DNA from: Earliella scabrosa
Lineage: Eukaryota > Basidiomycota > Agaricomycetes > Polyporales > Polyporaceae
Direction of reading: 5' to 3'
Assembly: GCA_022605405.1 (NCBI GenBank)
Contig: JABYQQ010000021.1
Span: 558,001-622,000, forward strand
Length of the DNA stretch: 64,000 bases
Numbering within the stretch: position 1 is the first letter of the stretch; each line of letters begins with the position of its first letter. A model generated the notes under the pieces. It worked only from the letters and a program-made list of their open reading frames with translations. It made no database searches and had not been told where the DNA came from. A program made the position numbers and the translations under genes. Shown here piece by piece: positions 23,688 through 35,200 of the stretch.

Positions 23688-24514
23688 TCAATACACGAAA
23701 GGGACGACCCGATACGGCGTCCTCTTCGCCCACGCGTCCCACTCCTCCCTGAACTCCTTGCTCAGCATCTCGTCCTCCGTGCGCGTCCTGTACAGCAGCC
23801 CCGCCGTCACCCACGTCAGGTGTGCCATGCTTGCGCACGCCGCGACCCTGCCCAGCGTCGTGTCCCACAAGCGCGCCTCGACGAAGAGCGAGCCGTTGCT
23901 GGACAGGAGGAGGTAGTGTCCGACGAGCAGGAGGACCCAGCCCGAGTAGCTCGGGTGGCGCACGTATTGGTATGGACCGGTCGTGACTAGCTGGTGGTCC
24001 TCGCGCAGACCGATCTCCCAGGTGAAGAAGCGTCCGAGCGAGGTGTGGCAGGACATGCGGAGGAGGCCCCCGGCGATGCCGAGGAGGCACCCTGCCACTG
24101 ACGAACAGGTGAAACCAACATGGAGGGATGAGACGTTCAGCCCGGCCCTGGAGAAGAGATCGCGGACAGCGCTATAGAAGGCGGACGTGGGCGGTGACTC
24201 TTGCGCAATGAGAGCTGCCGCTTCGCAGACGGCAAGACCGCAGAGGATGGTCTAAGGGAGTCAAGGCATTGGAATTCAGCTGGATTCGTGGGCTTCTCAA
24301 CGACCGTGACTGCGCTCACCTTCGCCGTTGCCGTCGCCGCCTTCTGCAGTCTAGGCACCCAAAGCAGGAAGTCCATCGCGGTCGCTTTCCTCTCCGCGGG
24401 AATTGGGGGAGCAGCCGTGGGTGTCATGCCATGATATGCGCATGTCGCGTATCCCAGGAGTATGGGGACTTTGAGGAGGGGAGTGGTCACGAGCGTGGGG
24501 ATGAAGAGAGGCAT
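23688..24514 (-). CDS. Isoprenylcysteine carboxyl methyltransferase-like membrane protein 2
   Basis: Exons 24514-24320 and 24251-23688 give 252 residues. The N-terminal segment TPLLKVPILLGYATCAYHGM aligns with the other three paralogs. The catalytic core LGRFFTWEIGLREDHQLVT then GPYQYVRHPSYSGW has the family's SAM-binding motif, and RTEDEMLSKEFREEW carries the C-terminal acidic pair. The single intron falls at the same place in all four paralogs, just after the conserved lysine preceding ILCG/FLCG. It is the most diverged of the intact copies. Endoplasmic-reticulum membrane location is expected from family knowledge. Confidence 0.82.
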
Positions 24515-25180
24515 CCTCGCCCGTTACTTGAGAGCGCGTAACGTAGTACGGGGTTTTATATCGCCCTCTCCGTCGGGTCACTCCTCTGTGGACATATGCA
24601 GGCAGATGAAAGCCCGATCATAACCTGGCTGGAATTTCTGTTAGTATTGTGAAGAGGGTCGGAGTATATTATCGCCGCACATACCCACCTCATGCTGATG
24701 TCGGATTGTACCCGAACTGACAGCTCTATCATGTCCATTATCAGCGTCACAGAGGGTAATGGGACTCCTCGCGACAAGTGCATCCGGCACAGCGCAAATC
24801 ATAGGCTGGAGCGTGACCAAATATCTAACAGGCAGAGCAGGTTGACTCCCAGTTCTAGGGGCTATAGCATGTCTTGAACGTAGCGATGGCACAGGAATAC
24901 TTTCACCGGTAATGCTCTTCCATGCATCAGTGAAGCGCTGTCAGGCTGGGCTTGAAAGCAACGGAAGCATCAAGCGAAGCCGATGAGACATCCGGCAGCC
25001 TCGCCGTGAGATTTCCCCGCAGCTTGTAAATCAGCTTTTCATACATATTGTCAGGGTCGGACTCAGAGTGCGCTGGGCAGTGCAAAAGGGTCAGTCACAA
25101 TTTGGAATCAACAGGATAGTGAGAACGTCCAGGGACTACCTACAGAGGTGGAACTTTTGGAGATCAGTACACTGACACAA
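24515..25180. other. Intergenic, no gene seen
   Basis: No coding or RNA feature supported; presumably contains the promoter of methyltransferase-like gene 2. Confidence 0.5.
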
Positions 25181-25970
25181 TCAGTACACACCGGGGATCA
25201 AACGATATGGTGTCTTCCTCGCCCACTCCTCCCATTCTGTCCCAAACTCCTTCCTCAGCAGCTCGTCCTCTGTCTTCGTTCTGTACAACATCCCTGCACA
25301 CACCCAGCCCATGTACACCGTCATACACGCCGCGACCGCTTTGCCGACCAGGGTCCCCAGCAGCCCGGACTCGACAAAGAGCGACCCTTTGCTATAGAGC
25401 AGCAGGAGGTTCCCAGCGATGACGCAGTACCAGCCGGTGTAGCTCGGGTGTCGCACAATATTGTAGGGCCCTTCGATGATCAACTTGTGGTCGTCCCGCA
25501 CGGCGACCTCCCATGTGAAGAAGCGTCCGAGCGTGCGGTGGCACCAGACGCGGATGAACCCGCCCAGTGTGCCGATGTGCGACGGCGACAGGCGTGAGAC
25601 GCAGCGATGAGGTGTCAGCGCTCAGCAATGAGCGGGGGATGAATGTGGAGAGGGCGCCAGAGAGGATCGAGCTCGGTGGCATTTGCTGCGCGACGAGGAG
25701 GGTCAAGGTCCAGGTACAGAACATGACCTTTAGGTTTGAGTATGCATAGTTGTTAGTCGACGATGCCGGAATAAGTGGGAGGACACAACGCACCTTCGTT
25801 GCCCCAATCACAACTCTCTGCACGTTCGACAGGCCCGCGAGGAAGTCTGGGGCGGAGGCTCGCTTCTTCTCGTTCGGCCGAGGCGGACGCAGCGGCGGCG
25901 TCATCCCGGGGTAGGAATTCACCGCCAGCCCCAGAAGAAGCGGAGCCTTCAGGACAGAGTAAGTGAGCAT
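25181..25970 (-). pseudogene. Isoprenylcysteine methyltransferase-like copy 3, frameshifted
   Basis: Exons 25970-25794 and 25727-25181 follow the paralog layout, but their total (724 bases) is not a multiple of three. The first half of exon 2 reads to LRLTPVAVAH in one frame, and the catalytic half (GTLGGFIRVWCHRTLGRFFT, then GPYNIVRHPSYTGW and EDELLRKEFG) is in the next frame. The shift falls near 25,580. Intact paralogs have about two more residues at this point, so a small deletion is the likely cause. Downstream coding sequence is otherwise well preserved, which points to a recent break or an assembly error. If the sequence is in error, this would be a fourth functional member of the array. 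Confidence 0.7.
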
Positions 25971-26308
25971 CGTTGAAACAGCCGACCTGTGTTGCAGGAA
26001 TCTGGGTAGAACGCAGCTGGGCTGACGAGACTATATGTGGAGAGGATAGGGCGGTTCGCCCACGTATATTCGCGAGATACTGATGTTACGAGGAGACTGA
26101 CTGCCTAGAGCTGCGGGCGTCCGACGGGAAACTTCTGTGTCCAGTGTGGCAGGGAACACACGGACTTTTATGAAGACTCCATCTCAGCGATCCGCACACG
26201 AATCATCGTATGATCTATCATCGTGCGATGGCACGGAGTACCTGCCGATATGCTGCAAACTCGGCGTGAGCTCGGTCATCATATGTATGCAGAGAAAGAC
26301 GACTGACA
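25971..26308. other. Intergenic, no gene seen
   Basis: Short spacer between methyltransferase-like genes 3 and 4; holds the promoter of copy 3 only. Confidence 0.5.
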
Positions 26309-27118
26309 TCAATACACGAACGGGATGAGACGGAAGGGCGTATTTCTCGCCCACGCATCCCACCGCTCGCCAAATTCCCTCCTCAATACCTCATCCTCCT
26401 GCGGGACCCTCTGTACAAGGATTACAGAGACAAAGGTGCAGTACGCGAAGCTGGCAGCTGCAGCCGCCTTGCCCAAGAACGTGTCCCTCAAACCGGACTC
26501 GACAAAATAAGACCCTGGGCTCCACAGAAGCATGAACGTTCCAGCCTGGATAAGCAGCCATCCCGTATAGCTGGGATGTCTGACAAAGGCGTATGGGCCG
26601 TCCGTGATCAATTGGTGATCGTCCCGGACGGCGACTTGCCAGGTGAAGAAGCGACCGAGCGAGCGGTGGCAGCAGACGCGGATGAACCCACCCAGCGCAC
26701 CGAGAAGACAGCCTGCGATAGAGGTGGTGGTCAGGTGGAGTGCACCGGGCATCCGGGATGCTGGTGTGGGAAGGAGGAAGGCGACGATGCGGTCGGAGAA
26801 CGAAGACGGTATCTGTTGGGCGAGGAGCGCTACCGCCTCGGCGGCCGCTAAGCCGCACAGGAAGTACTACAATGGGCGTTGGAGTCAGCATATACGCCCG
26901 TGCGGTGCGGTCTATCTCACCTTGCATGCAGTCGCTGCGGGGACTTGGATGTGCGGCGTCCTGCTCATCAGGTCTGGCTCCGCGAATCGCATAATCTCCT
27001 TCTTGGGCGGAGGCCGCCGAGGCGGAGTCAAACCGCCATAAACGAATGCGGCATGAGATACCAGCAAGGGTATCTTTAGCAATGGGGTCGCCAGAGCCGG
27101 TGTGAACAAGAGAGCCAT
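26309..27118 (-). CDS. Isoprenylcysteine carboxyl methyltransferase-like membrane protein 4
   Basis: Exons 27118-26921 and 26866-26309 give 251 residues. The N-terminus TPLLKIPLLVSHAAFVYGGL followed by TPPRRPPPKK matches copies 1-3 in place and composition. LGRFFTWQVAVRDDHQLIT and GPYAFVRHPSYTGW form the SAM-binding region; the C-terminus has PQEDEVLRREFG and ends IPFVY, like the other members (VPYLY, VPFVY, IPGVY). The shared C-terminal VY/LY ending and intron position mark all four as descendants of one gene. The expected role is carboxyl methylation of a prenylated protein or a related methyl acceptor in membranes; substrate unknown. Confidence 0.83.
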
Positions 27119-28903
27119 GGCTGGGGAGATACTTGCATCCTACAGAATCTGTCTGACACGTTAAATACTCTCAGCGTGGTCCTAGAAACGATACCAGCGA
27201 GAGAACATCTCACCAGTATCACGTCACATGTGCGTTGCATCCCGAACGCAGTCAGCTTCCTTAATTTCGTCACAAAGCCCTCGCACGTAATAGATCCGCG
27301 CAGAGGGTCTTGATACGAGACTATCAGCTTCCTGGTCCTATCGCCGACTGTCCTGGGTGCCAAAGTGTAAGCTGGAATAACATAATGTCAGCCAGCCTCC
27401 TTGAGGACTGCGGAGGAGGTCATGCGCCTATATGTCCCTATTCCTGGGGCTGAAGACATACTTGAGGCGTCCTGCGTGTATCAATAAGCGGGAGTTTCAA
27501 TTATTGTGACAGACAACTCACTAGGAGAAAAGGTACGAACCGTGGGAGGCGATTGAGACTTGACTTTGAGGAACATGCATATAAGTAGACGCACGGATGG
27601 GACTATGCGCCGATAGAAGACATCTTGAATCATGAGAAGATAGATTGAATCGAGAATGAGACGTGAGAAGTATCACCTCGGTGACTAGCATGAAGGACGA
27701 GCACAAACCTTAGACTACTCGGCGAGGAACATTGAAGCGTACGTTCCGTCTGTGCCTCGCATCGATTCTCACCAGACCATACTCGTGCCCTTTTTGGTCC
27801 GTCGTGTAGTCCAGATCGCACGCAGTGGAACAGGATGCTCATGCCAGTGAACGACTGACGTGGCAAAGCAAGAGACAGATTCATACGATGCATCAATGGG
27901 GGGAGGTACATCTCCGCATAACAGTAGTTCCTAACCTTCGGTTGGATTGCGGTCACGAAGTTGAGACTGGTGGAACTATCTCTGTGATGAATATTGCATT
28001 CCGTGTGTTGTTGGTCTTGGAACTTGGACCCTCGTGACGCTTTCGGCTGCCAGAGATAGGTTGACACGCAACTTGAAAAGTATTAGAGTCTTCAAAGCAA
28101 GAGTCATCGTAGCCTGAGCGAGTCTAGTGCGAGGATTACTCAGGTAGTGGGTAAGACGCATTCGCGGGTCGAGTGGTGGAGGAAGAGATGTGTGATTGTA
28201 CCCCGGGCCGAGCACCTGTCCGTTCGGCCCGGCCCGGACAAAAGGCCCAAGAACATCACCGCTTCCCATGATCCTTAGTAAAGTTAGTACTTACCACTTC
28301 CTCCCTTTCCTTCATCCCAGTCATCTTGGTGTTGCACCGCACAAACTGCTTCACTGCAGGGACCGCGTTCACGTCACATTTATGTGACTGCTACCGACAT
28401 AGCTAGCTATTGTCCATCATGACAAGACTCGACTCCAAACAGGCCTGGGTCCGACTCGAATCGGATATCGGTACTGCGACGGTTCGTTGTCACTTACTGT
28501 TGTACTGAAGCCGCATGATCTCAAAGCTCACTTGACTGATTGTTTACGGAAATCATGACTCAGGAGCCTGGTTCCACAAAGACATAAGCACTGCGTCGCT
28601 GTCACTGCGCCGCAGTGCCGTGCTGTCGTGTTCAACATGCCGACTCACCGCAGTACGATCACGACCACAAACTGTCTCAGTATTGATTGTCTGCGTGGCT
28701 ACGTAGCAACATTCTCTCCATCCTTTGTAGCCGAGCGACGACGCGTCCTGTAGCACTCGGAGGCGCTCAAGTATCCCTGCCGTGAGGTACACGGAAGCTT
28801 CTCGCACAACTCGTGCCGACGGCACAGTGCACCACGGTATATATGACAGTCCGATATCTTATCAGACAGCAGCGTCATACCTACTGCCCACTCGACATTC
28901 AAC
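27119..28903. other. Long intergenic region with GST promoter at its right end
   Basis: About 1.8 kb without a supportable gene. A GC-rich near-palindrome built on gggccgagc/ttcggcccggcccg lies at about 28,205-28,240. A TATA-like tatatat at 28,838-28,844 sits 60 bases before the GST start at 28,904. An open frame on the minus strand at 27,630-28,067 has no domain and is not believed. Confidence 0.5.
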
Positions 28904-29860
28904 ATGGCTGAAGCTAAGAACATCACTCTCTATGCCGCGGTTGTACGTGCCTTTAAGTCTGTCGGTCCATTCATTGTATCTGAATTGCTCTTGCATTTGG
29001 AACAGGACTCGCCCTTCCCCCATCGCATCCGCCTGGCACTTGAGGAAGCAGGCGTCGAGTACAATACGATATGGATCGATCTCATCGGGGACAAACCCGA
29101 GTGGTATGAAAAGAAGGTGTACCCTGCTGCGAAGGTTCGTGGACTGATATGAGTGAACCTCCAACTACATAGCTCACCATGTTGCACTGCCAGGTCCCCT
29201 ACTTGATTTACGGCGGGAAGACGCTCCAGCCGGACGAAGCCCCTTCGCCCGATGCGGTGAAGGTCCCGGAGTCACTCGTCATACTCGAGTTCCTTGCCGA
29301 CGTGTTCCCCAATTCTGGACTCCTTCCTGCCGACCCGGCGCTGCGCGCCCGGGCTCGTCTGTTCTACCAAGCCGTTGACAGCAAGTTCCTCCCTGCGTTC
29401 TTCGCGTTTTTCTTCCTCAAGGCCCCACTCGATGCGTTGCTCGGTGCCCTGCAGGGCATGCAGAGCCTTCTCCCTGAGGAAGGCTTCGCGGTTGGAGAAT
29501 GGTCCATTGCAGACGCCACGTTCACGCCGCTTCTGATGCGTCTCAATCTTTTCCTCACCGTCTCTCCGTTCACCCTCAAGGAGGAGGTGATCAAGCAGGC
29601 AGTTGAGGCGCTCCGTTCCCCCAGGTTCGCCAGACTTCAAAAGTACCTGGAGGATAACATGGCGCGCCCCAGTATGGCCAAGACTTGGGACGAGGTGAGC
29701 AAACAAGATCATTCTGCTCTCGAGTATAGAGTTCCTGACGATAACCTCATGATACTATTAGGACGCCGTCAGAACCGTTCTCAACCAGCGTCTGGACAGG
29801 TTCAAGCGGACTGGAAAGATCAACAGTGACTTGACCGTTCCGGTCCCCGCTCAGGAATGA
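28904..29860 (+). CDS. Omega-like glutathione S-transferase, serine type (dispersed copy 6)
   Basis: Exons 28904-28942, 29006-29134, 29194-29694 and 29762-29860 encode 255 residues. The thioredoxin-like domain begins KNITLYAAV and continues [16 protein letters not shown], where the serine before PF replaces the omega-class cysteine and the proline is retained. [22 protein letters not shown] binds glutathione; [21 protein letters not shown] lies in the C-domain. It differs from the array at 8-15 kb by a longer linker (GKTLQPDEA) and a C-terminal helix ending VPVPAQE. Its closest relative in the window is the copy at 40,232, which has exactly the same length. It is cytosolic by lack of signals. 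Confidence 0.92.
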
Positions 29861-30153
29861 AGCGATGCGGACTCTTTTGTGGTTCATGTAGTAGATCTGT
29901 GCGTGGGATGTATGTGCTCTGGAGTTTGGTACTTCTTGAGTGTCGATGCACGTCGAAAGAGGGTTAGACTGCATGGCAGATCTCGATCTGGTGCTACACG
30001 AGCACTGCAAACCTTAATCGTGTGACATTGCATCTTGTTTGAGAACCACCACCTTCGCTTCCGACTGTCGAGTCGAACGCCTATGCTCCTACATTACCGC
30101 CTATTGCACAGCGCTTTGTTTTGACGTCCTGCTGTCTACTCTGCTTACTTATC

Positions 30154-31842
30154 ATGTCTCATGACGCTGCTGAGGACGACCTCACCGACTCAAAGTTGAC
30201 CAGTGTAGCTGACACTGCTAGTGTAACCGACGCCCCCAGCGTCATCACTCCAACACAGAAACTCAGGGAGAAGCTACTCTCCTTTCGCTTCAATGATGAA
30301 TCAACCCCCTCTCTGAGGCGATCTCCCCGACATACATCTCGATTTGCCAAGTTCGAGGACGTCGACTCCGAGTTACCCACGTCCACGTCACCCAGTTCGA
30401 GCTCAGCCGCCGGTCCCTCGCGTACCCGTCTAAGCCGCCAGCCGTCCGCACGGAGTTTGAAGCGACGGACCTCTGATACTGCACTTGAAGATTCCAAAAG
30501 CAGCCCCAAAAAAGCACGAACGGCCGGTCGAGCGAAGAGCGCCAGTCCTCAGAAAAAGACTGAGTATGCGCCTCCCGAGAAATACGCCCACCTGAAGGTT
30601 CTTAGTGACCACCTTGGAGAGGGCGCAGATATGCTTGACGGTAGGGATCTCTGAAGTCTCCACATCTACGAGGACTAACGATTGTTCCTCCGTAGTCATG
30701 TTTTGTGGTATCAAGTACGTTCCGTCCATGTTCTTGGTCAACAGCTCGTGGCGCTGACGTTCTTGAATTCCTATAGCCCTGGCCAAAGGTCGGCAACTGT
30801 TGGACACCACTTTGCACATCCGACTAACCACTTCTGGAAGTGTCTCCATGGCTCACGTATGTACGCACTCTGGGTCTGTCCCATCCACTGACTGAGGAGG
30901 ATTCCTCTATCTCCCGCTATAGAACTCACGGAGAGGCTCTTACCTGCGAGTGAGGACCATGCATTACCGAACAACTACCAACTCGGCCTGGTGAGCACCC
31001 TCGGCTTCCAGCCTGAGGTTCATCATATCTCTGAACGATCCTCATGCGCCCACTGCCAGACCAACCTCGTGGAACGGCCCAGCGCGCAGGTATGCCACCA
31101 TTCTATTGCTGTTCGTGACCGACATTGAAGTGCTACCTCCATATTGCAGGCAGCTGAGCTTGCGAACACAGAGTTCACTGCTGGGGTCCCTGCTCTAGTG
31201 CGCAAGATCGTCCAGAGGCGTCCTCGAGTCGTCTGCTTTGTCGGCAAAGCGATCTGGGAGAGCTTTATTCGAGCGTCACTCGCTGCAGCTACTTCTACCT
31301 CCCGCCCGCAGACACCTGTCAAGACGGAACTCGACACTGAGACGAGCGTTGAAGTGTCGACTAGCGTAAATGAAGTTACGTCCGGCCCGTCGTCTACTGC
31401 AGCTGGTCCAAAGGTTGTCATGGGAGCGAAAGGCAAGTCGGGGGTTAAACGGGTGATGAAGAAGACAAAGTTGAAGACAGAACCGTTCGTGTACGACTTG
31501 CAACCATACAAGATCGTCCACGAAGCCGGTAAGTTCACTATTGTGACGTTGGATGCGGACCATGACGCTGACGATTCTACGCGCGATAGCGGATGCATTT
31601 GTGCGGGAGACATTGTTCTTCGTCGTGGTCAGCACATCTGGACTTGTTGCAGGATATCAGGTACGCTGCTGTCTGGTTGTTTCTGAGCTTGCAGGCTAGT
31701 ATGTACTAACGAAGCACGCGGCTAGCTTCCCGAGAAGATCAAAATGTTTGCAAGGCTGAAGCAGCGCATAGAAGAAGTCAAAAACGGCACTCTCGATACT
31801 TCGACCATGTCCGTACTTTCTGTGGAGAATGTTCATGCGTGA
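30154..31842 (+). CDS. G/T mismatch-specific thymine/uracil DNA glycosylase (TDG/MUG family)
   Basis: Eight exons (30154-30640, 30696-30714, 30777-30856, 30923-30990, 31060-31089, 31150-31528, 31590-31660, 31726-31842) give 416 residues. The first 160 are a disordered, serine- and lysine-rich tail typical of eukaryotic TDGs, with KRRTSD and SPKKARTAGRAK as likely nuclear localisation and DNA-contact regions. The catalytic motif FCGINPGQRSATVGHHFAHP contains the essential Asn of the family; HFWKCLH and TNLVERP follow, then RPRVVCFVGKAIWE and the C-terminal VSTSGLVAGYQ loop. Residues 230-330 include an inserted low-complexity stretch (TSTSRPQTPVKTELDTE) between core strands. Exons 2 and 5 are only 19 and 30 bases. 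The enzyme removes thymine or uracil opposite guanine in the nucleus and starts base excision repair. Confidence 0.9.
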
Positions 31843-32256
31843 TGCTGCGTATACCGACTCACGTATGAACTCTTGGATCTTGGATCTTGACGTGCTTACG
31901 GTCGCCACATTTCTTATAATCGAAAATTACGCATTGAAGTCGAATGTTCCGTGCGCAAGAGCTTAAGGAACGCTTGACTGTTCAAACGTTCACATCGCTC
32001 TGTCGCAATGGGCCCATATTGTTATGGTATGAGTTCAAGTTGACTCCGACCGACCTTCACGGAGCCGCCGAGAAGTTGGCGCCCGTGAGTACATAAGCGG
32101 CAAATGCCGACAGAAAGTTCACCCACGCAGGTGGCTCAGACTTGGTCCCGCATTACTCGTCCGCATCCCCCTCCTTCCTCCTTCCCTGCTCGTCCTCTAC
32201 GTTGCCGACCACGTCGAGGACCACGATTACGACTTCCGCTCCGCTCACGAACCATT
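31843..32256 (+). other. Short intergenic region and 5' leader of BRR2
   Basis: No gene in about 410 bases. The reading frame is open upstream of the chosen ATG to 32,104, but the protein there (proline and arginine rich) is not expected in Brr2, so the start at 32,257 is preferred. Confidence 0.5.
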
Positions 32257-35200
32257 ATGTCGGCTAAAAGGGATCTCTCTGGCTACAATTATGCCGCTAT
32301 ATCTTCACTTGTCTTGACTGCCGACCGCTCTGCCCTTCCCCGGCGAGACAAGGAACCAGATGGCGCCCCTACGTCTCTCGTAGGTCGTATCGACCCCAAG
32401 GAGATGGGCTCGCGCGTTCAGCGCGAGGTGCCCAAGGATCTCGAGAAGAAGAAGAAAAAGGCAGCAGACAAGCAGCAGGAGGCGGCGGCGGAGAGACCTG
32501 CAAAGAGGAGAGCAGCGGCGGTGACGGGCTACGGCTACACCGACATCATCGAGGCCACCGAAAACGTCGAGGGTCTCACGTACCGTCCACGAACCGCAGA
32601 GACGCGCGAAGTCTACGAGCTCATCCTTGCCAGCGTCCACCAAGCCCTCGGTGACCAAGCGCAGGATGTTGTTCGCAGCGCTGCTGACACGGTGCTAGAG
32701 ACTCTGAAGAATGAGAACATGAAGGACTTCGACAAGAAGAAGGAGGTCGAGGAGATCCTAGGTTCCATACCGAACGAGTCGTTCTCGCAGCTCGTCAACC
32801 TCTCCAAGAAGATCACTGACTACGGCGTGGAGGACGAGCAGATGGCCGACCCCGACCAGGAGCGGAAAGACGCGGAGATTGATGACGAGATGGGTGTTGC
32901 GGTGGTGTTTGACGAGGAAGAAGAAGAGGAGGACGAGGACGAGGGCTTTGAGGTGCGCGACGAGTCTGATGACGAGGAAGAGGAGGCAGCAGAGGGCGTG
33001 GAGCCACCACCAGAGTCGTTGGAGGGGGATGATGAGCTGGTCATTGGCGGGTCTTCGGCAGCACAACAAGGCAAGGCGCAGGCCGACAAGGACATCGTCT
33101 CTCCCCACTCAATCGACGGCTTCTGGGTCCAGCGACAAATATCAGAGGTCTACCCCGATCCCGTCACCGCCGCCGATAAAGCCTCATCCGTGTTGTCTAT
33201 CCTCGGCTCGGAGTCAAATGTCCGCGATTGCGAGAATCAGCTCATGGACCTCTTCGAGTATCAGCACTTCCCGCTCATTCGCAAGTTCGTCAAGAACCGC
33301 GACGTTGTCGTCTGGTGCACAAAGCTCATGCGTAGCGACGCGGATGAACGCGTGAACGTGGAGGTAGCGATGCGGGAGAAGGGTGTAGGGTGGATCTTGC
33401 GGGAGCTGGCCGGTGACCGGAAGGCGAAAACCTCCGACGCCATGGATGTGGACAAACCCAAGGTCGAAGCCGTCCCGAAGACGGCCACTCTTGCCCCGGG
33501 TTCCACCGTGCAGCCAAAAGCCACGGTGGACCTGGAAAGCATGGCCTTCAGCCAAGGTGGTCATCTCATGTCGAACAAAAAGTGCAAGCTTCCTGAGGGT
33601 TCGTTCAAGCGCGCTAAGAAGGGCTACGAGGAGATCCATGTCCCTGCACCGAAGTCGAAGCCAACGCACGACTCGGAGCTAGTCATGATCGACGCGCTGC
33701 CTGAGTGGGCACGTGAGGGCTTCAAAGGCTACAGGAACCTCAACCGCATTCAGAGTAAGCTCTACCCCGTGGCGTTCGGTACGGACGAGCCGCTTCTGCT
33801 CTGTGCGCCGACTGGTGCTGGCAAGGTGCGTTCCTACACTACCCATCTCACACACACCACTCATCGTCGACACTCTAGACCAACGTCGCTATGCTCACGA
33901 TTCTCAACGAACTGGGCAAGTATCGCGATGAGGAAGCTGGTACCTTCGACCTCGATGCGTTCAAGATTGTCTACATAGCCCCCATGAAGGCGCTCGTACA
34001 GGAGATGGTCGGCAACTTCAGCTCGCGACTCGCTGCATACGGTATCAAAGTCGGCGAGCTCACCGGCGACTCGCAAATGACGAAACAGCAGATTTCCGAG
34101 ACTCAGATCATCGTGACCACGCCGGAGAAGTGGGACGTTATCACGCGGAAGAGCACGGACACGAGCTACACGAACCTCGTACGTCTCATCATCATCGACG
34201 AGATTCACTTGTTGCATGATGAACGCGGTCCAGTGCTCGAGTCGGTCATCGCGCGTACTATCCGACGCATGGAGCAGACGGGCGAGTACGTGCGTCTCGT
34301 CGGTTTGTCCGCGACGCTGCCCAACTACCAGGACGTCGCCACCTTCCTCCGCGTTGACACCTCGAAGGGTCTCTTCTACTTCGACGCTTCGTACCGTCCT
34401 TGCGCTTTGCAACAGCAGTTCATCGGTGTCACCGAGAAGAAGGCGATCAAGCGGTACCAGGTCATGAACGAGGTATGCTACGAGAAGGTCCTTGACCAGG
34501 CTGGCAAGAACCAGACGCTCGTCTTCGTCCACTCGCGGAAGGAGACGGCCAAGACTGCCAAGTTTATCCGTGACATGGCCATTGAGAAGGAGACCATTAC
34601 GCAGTTCGTCAAGCCGGAGGGCGCCACCCGCGAGATCCTACTGGAGGAGACGAACAACGTGAAGGACCCGAACCTCAAGGATCTCCTGCAGTTCGGTTTC
34701 GGTATCCATCACGCCGGCATGTCGCGGGAAGACCGTGGGCTGGTTGAGGAGCTCTTCGCCGATGGGCACCTCCAGGTGCTTGTCTGCACTGCGACGCTCG
34801 CGTGGGGTGTCAACCTTCCCGCGCATACAGTCATCATAAAGGGCACGCAGATCTACAACCCCGAAAAGGGTCGTTGGGTCGAGTTGTCGTCCCAGGACGT
34901 GCTGCAGATGCTTGGTCGTGCTGGTCGCCCGCAGTACGACACGTACGGCGAGGGTATCATCATCACGAACCACTCCGAGCTGCAGTACTACCTGAGCTTG
35001 ATGAACCAGCAGCTTCCCATCGAGTCCCAGTTCGTTGCGAAGCTCACAGACAATCTCAATGCCGAGATTGTGCTCGGGACAATCCGCAACCGTGACGAGG
35101 CCGTCCAGTGGCTCGGTTACACCTACCTGTATGTCCGACCCCTATCACTCTGCTGTTCCATAACTGATCGTGTCTTTTTAGGTACGTTCGTATGCTCAAG

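Noticed and set aside
27630..28067. 145-codon open frame on the minus strand
   Set aside because: No domain, no signal peptide, no splice support; composition looks like chance in a long intergenic region.
32813..33108. Serine-rich and leucine-rich frames opposite BRR2
   Set aside because: Antisense shadow of the acidic tract of Brr2.
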